Shown in pieces: positions 39,211 through 51,474 of a stretch of DNA of 64,000 nucleotides. Positions within the stretch are counted from its first letter, which is position 1; each line of letters starts with the position of its first letter. The notes beneath the pieces are model-generated. The model had not been told where the DNA came from. It saw only the letters and a list, made by a program, of their open reading frames with translations, and made no database searches. Position numbers and translations under genes: made by a program. Source of the DNA: Ilex aquifolium (lineage: Eukaryota; Streptophyta; Magnoliopsida; Aquifoliales; Aquifoliaceae); NCBI GenBank assembly GCA_951799425.1, contig OX637393.1, positions 11,452,744 to 11,516,743 on the forward strand, read 5' to 3'.

Positions 39211-40300
39211 TACGACGAGGCAATGGGATATCGTCTACTCTTTCATATGATGCCTCCCCTTGTACAGTTGGTATTGAAGAAGTATTCTCTGATCTGTCTC
39301 CTCTTAACTCTTCGAGAATAATTCTACTCTTAGGCTTGTGATCCATCACATAGTATTCCTCTAAGAATCGGGCATTGGTGCTAACAATGACCTTTTGATC
39401 CTTAGGACTATAGAAAAGACCACCTTTTGTTCCTCTTGGATACCCTACAAACAAGCAAACTTCTGTTCTTGATTCCAACTTATCCGTAGTCCCTTCCAGC
39501 CCATGTGCTAGATTCCCCTAAATCCGAATGTGCCACAAACTAGGCTTATGCCCAGTCCACAATTATGTGAGAGTGGTAGATAATGACTTAGATGGTACCA
39601 AGTTCAGAATGTATGTCGCAGTTTCAATGCATATCCCCAAAAGGAATTTGGTAAAATTGAATAATTCATCATAGATCTCACGATATCCATCAGAGTTCGA
39701 TTCCTTCTTTATGCCACACCATTTTGTTGTGGTGTGTGAGGTGCAGACAACTGGGATGTAATCCCTACCTCTGATAAGTAATCCCTAAACTCTCCTAAGA
39801 GGTACTCGCCACCACGATCAGATCGTAATGTCTTGATACACTTCCCTTGACGCTTCTCCGTTTCAGCTCTCAAAGCATTCAAACTTACGGTGCATCAAAT
39901 AAATGTACCCATACCTTAAATAATCATCAATAAAAGTGATGAAATATTCTAAGCCTTCTCTAGTTTGGACAGTCATGGGTCCACACAAATCAGAATGAAC
40001 CAATTCCAATGGATCCTTTACTCTATAGCCCTTGACCGTAAAGGGCCTCTTGGTCATTTTACTTTCCAAGCAAGATTCACAGACTGAAAGTGCCTCCACT
40101 TCCAATGAACTCAATGGTCCATTTGCAACCAGTCTTTGAATCCTCCTTAAGTTAATATAACCTAGGCGTAAATGCCAAAGATACGTTTGGTTCATTTTAG
40201 AAGATTCATTTCTCTTACATGACGAGGTACTAGTATTATTCAATTCAGTTAATTGCAGTGTAGGTGAGATAGGATTAACAACATAAAGATCATCCACCAA
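39173..40300 (-). mobile_element. Copia GAG-pre-integrase and integrase region
   Basis: WHLRLGYINLRRIQRLV is the GAG-pre-integrase HxxLGH-type motif, followed by CESCLESKMTKRPF (zinc cysteines) and LELVHSDLCGPMTVQTREG (start of the integrase core). Toward 39173 come the C-terminal words CLFVGYPRGTKGGLFYSPKD. Broken. Confidence 0.9.
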
Positions 40301-40499
40301 TGAACCAGATCAGATAAAATGCTTATTATGCTTAATAACCACATAGTCATTAAAATAAATATTATATCCATCTCTAACTAATTTTTAAATCGAAACTAAG
40401 TTTCTTCTAATATCTAGTACATAAAGACAATCTCTCAAAATTAAAATCCTATATCTACCAAAGTGATTAGTACTTAAACTTGACATATTATTATGACAT

Positions 40500-42400
40500 T
40501 TTAAGACTAATTGTACTTTAATGGAGTTTAAGTGATGTCATTTCAGGCCCTAAACTGAACAAGGACCCAAAAATAACAAGTACCACACTTGGATGCAGTG
40601 CCAGTACATTATAGCCCAAAATTGGAGAAGCTTGGAACACTGTCACCACTTTCGAACGGCAACTCACGTTCGAACGTCAAACAAGACACTGTAGTAGACT
40701 CAGATGCTGAGAGATGGCGTGTGGCAGCTAGGAAAGAAGACTGGAACACTGAAGTACTTGAGTGTCACATTCGAACGCCAACTCACGTTCGAACGTGCAC
40801 TTGAGTGGATTGAAGACCAGACCACTGCAGAGAGTTGGTACTGCACTTCACAGGGGACCTACAGATCACTCGAGTGAAAGGGGTCAGAGCAGATCTGGCG
40901 TTCGAATGCCCTCAGTGCCAAAACAGAAGCAACGTTCGAACGACCTCAGTGCAAAAATAGAAAGAACGTTCGAACGCCAACTCACGTTCGAACGTCATCC
41001 ACAGACTGGCTGCAGAGTTGTTGACTGTTCACTTGGACTTGGGCGGCAAACACTATTCTTTCACCCCCCTACCTCCTCATCTTGCCTATAAATACTCCCC
41101 TTGTTGGAGAGCTTGAGGAGCCAAGCATTGTAGGAAGTAGCATAGTGATGGAGGCTTAGACTCCCACTTTCATTGTAGTTAGTTCATTTTCCTTATGAAG
41201 TATTTATTTTAGAGATTAGTTTGGCTTTAGTCCAACATCTCTTGCTTGTTATAGCAGTAGTTTTATGCTTATGTTTATGTCTATGCTTTCAATTCTCATG
41301 CATAGAAGAGAGATAGCTCCCATCTTGGTTGAGGAAGCAACCCTCCAATCTTTGGTTGAGGAAGCCACCCTCCAAATGTGACTAGCTTTCTTCTACTTTA
41401 ATTGTGCATGCATTTCACTTCCATTGCTTGAGCTTCCTTCTTTCTTAGAAGAGTGAAACTCTTCCACTTTTCTAGAGCTTGATCAAAGCCGTGAAGGGTG
41501 GAACGTGATTCACCCATTCTTTGGGGAAGATTTGCTCCGTATTTGTGTTACTCTATCTTTTAAAGTTCTCCACTTGGAGGGATGAGCATCACTCACTTTT
41601 CTAGCTTTACCCAAGCCATGAAGAGTGAGTAGTTTCTCATTCACTCTTTAGTGAGAGGAGAAGGGCATGTATAAGTTATCCGGGAATTATATTTGTGCAA
41701 TGTTCTTTTATGCTTAACGTTTATTTTCCCCTATTATCGGATGATTGATTGCATCTAGCAAAGCTAAGGTACTTTGTATAATTGTGAGTCCTTTCTATGA
41801 CATGGATGACTCCTGCATAGAAAGACTCATCAGTTCAAGGCAAGTACCCCGGCTAGATCCTCATGACTACCTTTCAATCTCCCCCCTTATTGTACTTCAC
41901 TAAAAAGAATTGACTATTAATATCATGATTGGATGTCTTGTAGAAACACTTGATTGTTTGTAGACGGGTTAAGTCTCGGCACAGGCAATGCTTGTAAACT
42001 TCTAGAAAGACATCGGAATCATGTTCTTAATTCTCACAATCCATCTTTATCTTCCGATTAACTTACTGTTGACACGGGAGTTAATTGAGTTATCAAGCAC
42101 AATTATGACAAACCGGATAACTAACTACATGTCCAGATCCTTGCACTAAAGAGTGACTCTTTTTTTTTATTAACATTCATTTCCTAATTTGTTAAGAAAA
42201 TCTCCTGGAAAGAATCTTATATTCTGTCCAGCAAAACCCACATCTCACAGCAAATCCAAATCAAAAAAATGTTACCACCAAAAGGTCTCTACCACTGCTT
42301 ACCTTAGAAATATCAACAAAAGTTCCCTGTGGATTCGACTCCGGACTCAAACCGGATTATTACTACAGCTTGACCACCTGCACTTGGGTGTACATCGGAT
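40500..42400. mobile_element. LTR-like insert inside the copia element
   Basis: About 1.9 kb of non-copia DNA lies between the protease and integrase parts of the copia element. The right edge holds GTTCCCTGTGGATTCGACTC, a motif I associate with Ty3-type LTR or leader ends of plants; the left edge has TGTACTTTAATGG and the right GGGTGTACA, which could be TGTAC..GTACA termini. CGTTCGAACG-type words recur at 40650-41000. No open frame of note. Borders are approximate and no target duplication was fixed. It is probably a solo LTR or a small non-autonomous element. Confidence 0.5.
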
Positions 42401-42439
42401 AGATAGCTGTCACAAAGCATAAATGAAAATCTCCTACTA

Positions 42440-43209
42440 CAACCGTTGCACTCTCGTAGCATTGCCCATGTGCAGATAAATCTCCCCATCACTAAGCCGT
42501 CTAGTTTCCTGGAACCCCTGCAAGTATTTGCAGACATGATTAGTAGCTCATGTATCTACACACCAGGTACCGGTAGATGACACCACTAAACATGATTCAA
42601 CAACTAGTAAATGAGATTTACCTGGATTGTTCATTTTAGAGAGATAGACCGAACATTGTTTTTTCTAGTGCCCTGACTGCTTGAAATGAAAACACTTGCA
42701 TTTAGGCTTTTTCACTACAGCTTGAGGTGCCTTAACCTGCTTTTGAGCATTCCTTTCTTCTTCTTACCCTGCGGCTTAGAATTATAACATTTCTCAATCA
42801 CATAAACGCGACCCTGCTTCTGAAGCAGACCCTCAGCTACTTGGAGTTCCTTAAGAAGTTTCGCCAATGTATAAGAACACTTATTCATATTGTAATTTAG
42901 GTGAAACTGCTTAAAGGACTTTGACAGAGATTGGAGTATGATAACAACCTGGGTTTCCTCGTCAATCTCAGCTCCTAGGATCTCTAGCTCATTAAGGAGA
43001 CTCATCATCTTCAGACAATGATCTCTTACTGGTGTCTCTTCAGCCATATTTGTGTCCATCAGATCCCTCATCGCCACTTGCCTAGCAACACAATTTTGGT
43101 CCCCAAATATATTTTTGAGGCTCAAAATCATTTCATAGGCGGTGGCCATAGACTCATGCTGATGCTGCAACACACCTGACATAGATGAAAAAATGTAACA
43201 CCGCATCAT
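42440..43209 (-). mobile_element. Copia gag and protease region
   Basis: The gag piece has copia-type words (YEMILSLKNIFGDQN, RDHCLKMMSLLNELEILGAE, LAKLLKELQVAEGL) and leads to a zinc-knuckle-like stretch near 42680. Beyond it (toward 42440) are protease-side words such as ETRRLSDGEIYL. Broken. Confidence 0.85.
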
Positions 43210-44921
43210 CTCATCAGCCTTTGTTCACCTCCGATAAGCCAGGACATCCACTTCGAGTGCCCCATCATCAGGTTCATCTGGATAGGAATCAATGAGCACA
43301 AATTTGTACTCTTCAGCAGTTAACACAATATCTAATTTTTTTTTTCAGTCTATATAGTTTGATCCATCTAGTTTGTGTTCTTTAAGTATAACAAAAAGAA
43401 GATTGAATGAATCACTCATTTTAAAAAACCTGAAAATCACATAATTAAAAATTATGATGGGCAAAATAAAACATCGAATTCAAAATTTAAATTTGATTCC
43501 CTCTACCAATATATAAATGAATTCACCAACAACCTGAAACACCACGAATAACATGCCTCGATAGGGAATGACGTATGCTATCCATCATTTGTCCAGACAT
43601 GCCATTGCCTATTAATTTTACTATTTAGCCAGTATACCATGACAAAAAAAATTAAATAGCTGGCTTAGCTTTAGTCCTATAAATAACAGCAGTCACTCAG
43701 ATAGGGAGGATATTATTATTTATAGCTAAGTGTATAGCATTACTCAATTTTGTGTCAATAGTTTCGTAACGAACCCCCTTCAGATGGAGAAGTGAGCTCA
43801 TACTAGCAATTACCCAAAATTATCCCTATAGGAAGTTTGAACCAGTGATGATATAATTAATTTCATCTAATAGAGAGGAAGGTATTAAAGCCAACACGCA
43901 AAATTAATTACATTACCTACAAACCAGTAATGGAGACCGTGGGATTTATACAAAATAATTTTCCTCTCCCACTTAGTTATTTAATTCCTTTGTGAGGGTT
44001 TTTCAAAAAATATATCCAATTTGTATTGACTTAAAATATAAGGATGTTTGCCATTTTTATAAAGATATACGGGTTACCCCATCTTTATATGTAGTATGTA
44101 TAATAAATAAAATTTCAAATCCTCACAACTATTTTTAAAAAAAATTAGAGGATTTTATTTTATTTTCTAATTACACATACATACTTTGAACATCCTTATT
44201 TTAAATCAATATAATTAAATATTAATTCATGACCAAAAAATCTAAGGTAGGTCAATTATCCATGTTATCCATATATTAGGGTATTGTTGTACAATTTAAC
44301 TACCCACATAATCAGAAGATGAATAAAACATAGAGATTAATAAAAACAAGGAGACTAAATAAAATAAGGACTCCCAACTATTATGGTCATATCTTCAGTT
44401 TCAATCCAACAAAGACTCTCCAGTAATCTGAGATGAATCCAGCTACGTCCATGTTGCGCTTTGACAGAATTTCGGGGAAACGATTTTCTAAATCGCATAC
44501 TAGGGTTCCGCCATGAAAACTGTTTTAAAAACAGCTTTGCAAACTAGGGTTTCTATCACAAAAACTGTTTCTAGAACAATCATCTTCCTCAGTAACATCA
44601 CAACAGAGAACATTATACATGGCCCTATGCCTCCATGAGGGAGTTCACATCCCAAAATAATTATTACAGAAAAATACGAATAAACCATCGTATAAATCCT
44701 TTGCAATAATATTAACCACGAATAAACCATTGTGGGATCCAATCACATAAAACGATAATAAAATTATGTGACCATAATAGCAGGACAAGAACGCTGCAAA
44801 ATAGGGATTAGTATAGTTCTACGTTCTACTCATCATTCATGGTATACATCTTTTCGTTTTACTTGGACAACATGGCAATATTTGATCTATACGCGGTATC
44901 AACAATGACTCGCATACCACT
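43210..44921 (-). mobile_element. Copia 5' untranslated and gag start region
   Basis: The interval between the gag piece and the 5' LTR. Near 43210-43420 there is still gag-like minus-strand sequence. The rest is AT-rich, with no clear frame until the primer-binding-like site at 44910-44921. Short open frames (44500-44742) have no motif. It is part of the copia element. Confidence 0.6.
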
Positions 44922-46177
44922 TGTTGGAACTAAAATCCCAAGAATCATTGACAACGCATATGTATCGAATACCAAATTTTTTTCCTTAAAACCCTACAAG
45001 GCGAAATTATGGTTTACTTTCGAGATTGCTCTGGATTGATCTTGTCTCAGCACGAACGCAGAACCTAACAATAAACGTGAAAGACAGTTCGACGAACCTA
45101 GCGGCCTTCCGTCGTATATCCACTAACCTCAAAATTCGGATGCAGTGTGGGCTGCCAGAACCTTCGAACTTCTGCTCTCTTTTTCAGCCTCGCTCAAAAA
45201 CGTGAGTGAAGAATAAATGCTGATTTAGAGAGCCTAGATGTCTATATATAGGCTATGACAGAAACCCTAAGGAGAAATAATGACTGGGCTTCCAATGGGC
45301 CTATGATTCCTATGTTCAACCCAGAACAAACATCCTATAGCCCATTAATAATAAGTCAGTCCACTAAAAATTTATTATTGATCTCTTGAGCCTTATCTCA
45401 AAATTATATTCGAGCTCCTTATTATTATATGCTTAATAATCTCCCCACGTTTAAGATTACAGATGTTCATCAATTAAATAAATTACTGACAATTATATTT
45501 AATTGACTTTTTTTATTCTTTGAGACATTACCACTTAACTTAGTTGTCATATCGGATAATTAAATCCACCTGCAGGGTTTAACATGGATAAAACTTATGA
45601 GCTCCCTCAAGAAGACATCATCAACCCATTTAAATAGTAGGACGTGGTTTCCTTTAATAATTAATTTTCACCATTCAAAAACATCGTCTCTCCAATTCAT
45701 AGAGCTTATTGACTCAATATGAATCTCACTCTTTGATGAATTAAAGTGACAAACATTATATGCACGTGACAATTAAATATTTCAGGATTATGAGCATAAG
45801 CAATGGGTCTGTTCAATATACAAAGTGTACTAGTGCAATAATCTGAGACATCAAACAGTCTCCTGCGATCAAGACAAACTATGCCAGGATATTACACTAT
45901 AATTATACTGATGGTGTGTCCAATTTCATCTAAGATTGTGAATTTATACTCATATTATACAAGGATCATATAATCTAGTATTTTATGCATAAGCCGAACT
46001 CTATACACCAGATTATCTACAATATAAAATATAAGACACACATGCATACCACATGATAAATATAATGCAAATATTTTGCCCATATAAATTCTCAATAAAA
46101 TGGAAAGGACAAACTTCTATTAATCAATAAAATGAGTTTTACTACAAAAAATAAGTTTTTAGTATACTACTCTATCA
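44922..46177 (-). repeat. 5' LTR of copia element
   Basis: 1256 bp; the + strand starts TGTTGGAAC and ends CTCTATCA, the same as the 3' LTR. On the element's strand it is followed at once by GTGGTATGCGAG, the primer-binding-like site. Both LTRs contain the GATTGCTCTGGATTGA and CTCAGCACGAACGCAGAACC words. Confidence 0.9.
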
Positions 46178-48250
46178 ATTCATGTTTGATCCTATTTCAT
46201 TGTCTTCGAGTTAGTGTTGAGTTGTACCTTGCTAGTAAGTTAACTACATATGATAGGTCTGGCCTCGTACAATTTGAAAGATACATTAGTGTACCAATTG
46301 CATGGAGATAAAGGTGCTTCAAGACCAAGAAGTTTTTCACCTTCTTCTTGAGGACAAAATGGATCCTTCTTTATATCTAGTGATCGAACGACGATTGTGA
46401 ACTCAATGGATGAGATTTATCCATATAGAATTGTTTCAGGACCTTTTCTGTGTATGCTGATTGATACACAAAAACTCCATTAGATAAATGTTCAATCTGT
46501 AGGTCAAGGTAAAATTTTGTTTGCCCAAGATCTTTTATCTAAAACTTAATTTTAAATAGTTTGAGGATTTTATGAGTTCTTTAGGAGTGCCTACTAGATT
46601 TATATCATCAACATACACAACGATAAAAGGAAATCCACTATTAGATATTTTAATAAGAATACATAAACATATCAAATCATTGATATATCCCTCTTTCAAG
46701 AGATATTCACTACGATGATTATACCACATCCACCCTAATTGTTTTTGATCAACTATAACTTTATTTCAATTCCATCTTTTTTTATTGTGCACATAGTTTA
46801 TAGAGATCTCATCATTCTTAGGTACCTAAGTCTCACCCAAAGATATTTAAGACTCTTTAGGAGTTTAATGAGCCTCAACAAGAGATAATTGTTTTGGGGG
46901 ATGACTCTCTTTGGGAACACAAACTTTTGGTTTTGTGTTCCCTCATGGAACATTAACTTCTTTATTTATTCTCTCTTGTCCTCTCTTCTTTCTAGGGAAA
47001 ATATCTTTTGCACTGGTAGGTCTAGTACGCTTCAGGAGTGCCTTAGACTCATTTACAATTGTGCAGGGATATTAATTCTTATTGGTGCATTTGCAGTTGG
47101 CACATGTGACTTTGTTACTTTATTTCTATCGGTGAATGTATCATGTAAGTTATTTGTGATACCTTACAAATGAATGATTCTTTGAACTTCCAATTAAAAT
47201 TGATTTGTTCGGGGATCAAAATGAGATAACGATGGAACATTCCAAGTGATCTTATGTTGTTGTTTTGGTTTTTTATTATCTCCCCCTAATGGTGGAAAGA
47301 CTAAATCATCGAAATGATAATCTATAAAACATGCTTTAAATACATCACCAGTTAAATATTCAAGGTATCTAATTATCGAAGGAGAGTCAAATCCAACATA
47401 AATACCAATTCGATGTTGTTGACTCTTTTTGGTCCATTGTGGTGGTGGAATTGGAACATATACAACTCAACAAAAAATTCATAGGTGAGAAATATTTGGT
47501 TACTAACCAAGAAAAAGTTGTGCTCGTGATTATTGGTCGAACACAAATTAAAGGTTCTGAATGCAATACAATATGTACCCAAGCAAAAATAGGTAATTTT
47601 GACTTCATATGTATAGGTCGAGCTATCAATTGAATATGTTTAATAAAATACTAATCTAGACCATTCTAGGTGTTAGTGTGTACAGCTGGATGCTCAATAT
47701 CCATACCTACTGACATGCAGTAGTTATTGAATGTCTGGGACGTAAGCTTACCAACATTATCCAGACGAATTGACTTTATTAAATAATTTAGAAATTGTGC
47801 TTGCAATCAGGTTATTTGAGCAAGAAACCTTGCAAATGCGACATTATGTGTAGAAAGTAGACACATATATGATCATCTTATTGATGCATCAACTTTAACC
47901 ATGATATAACGAAATGAACCACATATATCTCCCTAAATTAGGGGATGGTCTAATAATCAGTTTACCTTGTGAACAAGTAAGCCATGGGTAATCACTTGGG
48001 AAAAGAATCTTCTAGTTCTTTATAGAATATCCGTGTGAGTTACCGAATTTAAATGATGCTCATATGAAGCTTCTAAGTTAGTTACTGTCAATTGCTACTA
48101 AGAAACCTGAATAAAACATATCAAAGGGCTTTATAGGCATCTGCCATATTCCTTCCCCTATTTGACTAGTCATTCATTCACGTGAGTCCTGTGATTGTCA
48201 CATAAAACAACATTATGTAGGTAGTTTCTATTTGTTGATTTGATTTTTAT
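46178..48250 (-). mobile_element. Old copia fossil, RT and integrase pieces
   Basis: Continues the fossil whose RNase H lies at 35740-36193 on the far side of the younger element. Copia words on the minus strand: VVYVDDINLVG near 46610 (RT), then integrase-side sequence with FHHHNGPKRV near 47440 and a region to about 48200 resembling the integrase core. Broken, many breaks; older than the nested element by position. Confidence 0.75.
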
Positions 48251-48573
48251 TTTTACTAGTTTCCTTTGTTGTACAAGCGTAAAGCTTTTTTGCTTACTTT
48301 TTGTTTCTTATAGAGTGTATTATGCCCACCTTGGAATTGTAGGTCGTTGTTCTTTTCTATTGTCCTAGAAGTACAAGAAAAGGTAATAGAGACAAAATTT
48401 GGAAGGTACTTCTCCAAATTCATTTGTTTTACTATATCATGTTTTAATGAGATATACTTGTAATCCTAATGAGCCATTAATGGGTGCTCGTTTCTATTTT
48501 TGTTCCTTGATTGTTCTGTGTTTGAGTGTGTTGAAGATGAACCTGGAAAACAGATCGGGAGTGCTATTAGACT
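48251..48573. other. Left part of insert in old copia, unassigned
   Basis: Between recognisable copia DNA and the hAT element. T-rich, intron-like DNA; no gene motif and no CACTA left terminus could be found here, so the left border of the insert that ends at 51474 is unknown. Confidence 0.3.
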
Positions 48574-49078
48574 CAGGGGCGGAGCTACATGTAAAGGGCT
48601 GGGGGCAGTTGCCCCCACTGAATTTTGAGTAAAAGTCCTATAGGTTCAAAACTTTAAACAATGTTGCCCCTCATAAATTCAAAAGTTTATATGTTGCCCC
48701 CATAAATTCTTAGAAATTTATATAGTGCTCTAGTTGTTTTTATTTTTGGTAGGTCAGTGGTCCACTCGCTCTCTTAATTAATCTACGAAGACATATATTT
48801 TAATTGAGTAAAATAAATGTAAAATACCCTTACGCATACATATTTATCAAAGACAATATCGTCTGGATTGATATTAATTTCTTGATTTTCACGTAATAGT
48901 TAAATCTTAAATCTTAATATTTTTTTTATATTTTAACTTAAGAATTCTTCATTTGAAAATAACCCTTAATTCAATCATCTTTAACGGAGGTTTGAATTTT
49001 TTTTTTTTAATACCGTTTGATTATATTTTTTGCTCATATTTTTGCCCCCACTAAGATAGATATCTGGCTCCGCCCCTG
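48574..49078. mobile_element. hAT MITE with perfect 8-bp TSD
   Basis: The termini CAGGGGCGGAGC and GCTCCGCCCCTG are near-perfect inverted repeats with the CAGGG start of hAT elements. ATTAGACT is duplicated exactly (48566-48573 and 49079-49086). The inner GGGGGCAGTTGCCCCCACT and its partner GCCCCCACT near the right end are typical of a widespread plant family. 505 bp, non-coding. Confidence 0.9.
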
Positions 49079-49086
49079 ATTAGACT

Positions 49087-49242
49087 CATTAATTAATGGC
49101 ACATGCAGATATCCCATGATTTAAAGAGGAGAGGGTGACACTTAACAGGTTAGAGTCCATCTTGTGTCTTTCATGTTTTTAGTTTAAAAAGAACTTATGG
49201 CATATCCTAATTGATTATCCTTGTTTATTAACTACTTGAGTT
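49087..49242. other. Spacer with left copy of a 13-bp duplication
   Basis: Short spacer. Its last 13 bases (49230-49242, AACTACTTGAGTT) are the left target duplication of the next insert. Confidence 0.6.
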
Positions 49243-49456
49243 CTTATTTTAATTGATATTTTCTGTTATTTTGTACTGTGGGGATTCCCCACTTTGCTTT
49301 TCTATTTCTTTTTCGTCTTTTGCTTTGACTTTCTTCCACTTCTGGAGGCTTGGCTCTATGTCCTCCTCCCTTGTACTTTTTCCTTTTAGTTATATATACA
49401 GGTAGGGGTCCTGCCAAACCCCCCACCCACACTGGGTGGATTTGGGAAAAAAAAAA
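49243..49456 (+). mobile_element. Short retroposon with poly-A and 13-bp TSD
   Basis: AACTACTTGAGTT occurs exactly at 49230-49242 and 49457-49469. The insert of ~214 bp ends in a run of A, as made by LINE-type target-primed insertion. The body (GGTAGGGGTCCTGCCAAACC, and TTGGCTCTATGTCCTCCTCC) resembles a 5'-truncated LINE 3' UTR. The minus-strand frame across it (49244-49474) is not convincing. Confidence 0.8.
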
Positions 49457-49469
49457 AACTACTTGAGTT

Positions 49470-51099
49470 GCCATTATAAATTGCGAATATGATAGCTTGT
49501 CCTTTTAGTTCAAGAGTGATTCATTTTGTTGTTACTTTGTTATTTGAGTTAATATAAATTTAGTTTCTTATTCTTGCTTGCGGTTGTTGTTAAGTTTCTT
49601 GTTTTATCCATTTGCTTTAGGATTTGGAGTTATGGTTTTTAATTGGCTAGAATAAGTACAACTTCAGTTCTTGGAGGACACCAAAAGACTTTCATGAGCA
49701 CTAACATTAGAATTTACTGCCTCAGGGCCACAAGAAATGGATTACTAGTATATCATAGGAACCAATACATTTGACCAATTGTTTTTGATTTTGGTATGTT
49801 CGCATAAAGAAAATCCTATGGCTACGCATCTCTACCATAGACCATAAAAGTACTACCATTGGCTTATTCGGATCCAAAAATTTTGGTTGCATATCTTTCT
49901 TTTCCCTGTTAAATATGGTAGTGGTCAAACTTTAGTGCATTGATCAATTAATTGTTGGTTACATAGAAAATCTAGTTAACTTGCATGCACAGAATTATCC
50001 AACAGAAAATATTTGTTTACTCATGAACTTGCTTAAATCTTGGCAACCAAGTTTAACTAATATTCGGTGGCTTTACCATAAAGCTGTGTATGGTAGGCTC
50101 TAATTAGATAATGACATCTTCCTTTCACATGCTGCAGATCTCAGGATTGTACAATCAAAGTGTGGAAAACTTCACAAGGGAAGCTGATTCGTGAATTGAA
50201 GGTAAATTTGTACATCTTCTGGTAATTATGGTGTTTTTGAGTTGTCTTTCTTGATTGCATACATTTGCTAGCTGTTGCTGTGTATGATCCAGGGTCAACG
50301 AAGATTTTGTTTATTTAATAAAGAGGCTTGACAGCCAATCGTTAAACAGAATCTCATAGTGGATCACCAACCTTTGAAAGGTTTTTTTTTATTTTAATAT
50401 TTATCATTCTTTAACTAAACCCATAGTTTTCTAGTGAAAATGAGTTGTTAGACTTAATTGATCAAGTACCTATTAAACACCCACACTTTTTTTTGGTTGT
50501 GCACATTTGCCAATTCTATAAATTAACTTGTCAGATGAAATTGTATCCATTATTGTTGTGTCTTGTGTTAAATAAAATTCACATCTCAATTATTTAGGGA
50601 TTGATTAGGTAAACTAGAATTTTCATGATGTATCCGAATTGAGGTATTATAATAGTTTAAGTTTGAGTAAATGTAAAACCTTCTGTTGTAATAGCTTTTA
50701 TACATTTATACTATTGTCTTTAACTTTTAACTCCTGATTTTTAACTTCTTTGTATTTGTTTTATTGTGTTACAGAGTTGGTAATGAGTTGTGGAAATGGT
50801 ACCAAGGTTTCAATGAGGCTCTTGTATGTGTGATGCAGATATATTTTTGTTATCGTTGTATTTCATTTTTTATATGTTAGATACATTGTTAAGTTATTTG
50901 AATAAGAACAAACGCAATTGGTTTTGAGATTTTTTTAATAGAAAAATTCATTTTATGAAGTTATTGGTCTTGTGTTTATGGATATGGATGCATATCATTG
51001 TGTTGCCTTTGTTTTATTAACATTTTCAGATGAATTAAATAAAAGTGGATACAAGAATTTAATTAAAAAAATTGAAAATATAACATTATTAAAGTCACT
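49470..51099 (+). other. Intron-like DNA around a Notchless exon
   Basis: Apart from the exon at 50138-50201, I see only AT-rich, intron-like sequence with no frame. The neighbouring Notchless exons (GHGHWVNSLALS.. after it, KWGGDG.. before it) are not found, so a piece with one exon and its flanking introns was probably taken. Confidence 0.45.
50138..50201 (+). pseudogene. NLE1: Single exon of Notchless (NLE) WD40 gene
   Basis: A 64-bp exon between TGCTGCAG and GGTAAATT encodes SQDCTIKVWKTSQGKLIREL, which matches a WD40 blade of Notchless, a nucleolar factor in 60S ribosome assembly, as I recall it (SQDCTIKVWETTQGKLIRELKG). Both splice signals are in place and the frame is open. No other exon is seen, so it cannot make protein by itself. 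It lies inside the insert ending in the CACTA terminus at 51474. Confidence 0.75.
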
Positions 51100-51474
51100 T
51101 TAAGAACGAATAATTTAGTTGCTAAAAGTTTGGACTATTTTTGGCGATGAAAATATTTCCTCGCTAAAGTAATGAGTTAAAATGTTGAAGGGTTTTTTGG
51201 TGATGACATTCAATTTATTGTGACAAATATTTGGACATTTAGTGAGGAATATATTTGTCATAGATTGATTTTATCTTTCACAACGAATTAGATTTGTCAC
51301 AAAAAAATAAGCTTTTGGCAACGACTTCAACATTTCGTCGCAAAAAACTTTCAGTAGCAAACCTACAGCGACAAATGAGAGACGACAAAATGTCGTCACC
51401 AAAAGTTTTCAGCGATGAATTTCATACTTTTGGCGATGAATTTTTTCGTAACGGAAAAACAAATTTGTTGTAGT
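51100..51474. mobile_element. CACTA right terminus with subterminal repeats
   Basis: Ends GGAAAAACAAATTTGTTGTAGTG at 51474, which complemented begins CACTACAACAAATTTG. Upstream, the words TTTGGCGATGAA, TTTGTCAC(A/G) and GACGA(A/T)ATG..CGTC(G/A) recur in both orientations, the subterminal pattern of CACTA elements. The next base resumes old copia sequence. No left terminus matching it was seen. Confidence 0.7.

Larger units (their letters stand above)
36194..46177 (-). mobile_element. Ty1/copia retrotransposon, broken, both LTRs
   Basis: Full-length by layout: 3' LTR 36194-37458, interior with gag, protease, integrase, RT and RNase H in copia order on the minus strand, and 5' LTR 44922-46177. 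A primer-binding site resembling initiator tRNA-Met (TGGTATGCGAG; usual TGGTATCAGAGC) abuts the 5' LTR inside, and a purine-rich GTGAGAGAAT lies next to the 3' LTR. No matching 5-bp duplication is seen (ACTAC versus ATTCA). It sits inside an older copia fossil and was itself entered by another element at about 40500-42400. Broken, with well over ten breaks. Over the first ~195 bp the LTRs differ by about 14% by eye, suggesting an age of several million years at usual plant rates. Confidence 0.9.

Noticed and set aside
40589-41091. Plus-strand ORFs in the insert within the copia element
   Set aside because: They coincide with CGTTCGAACG repeats and have no recognisable domain.
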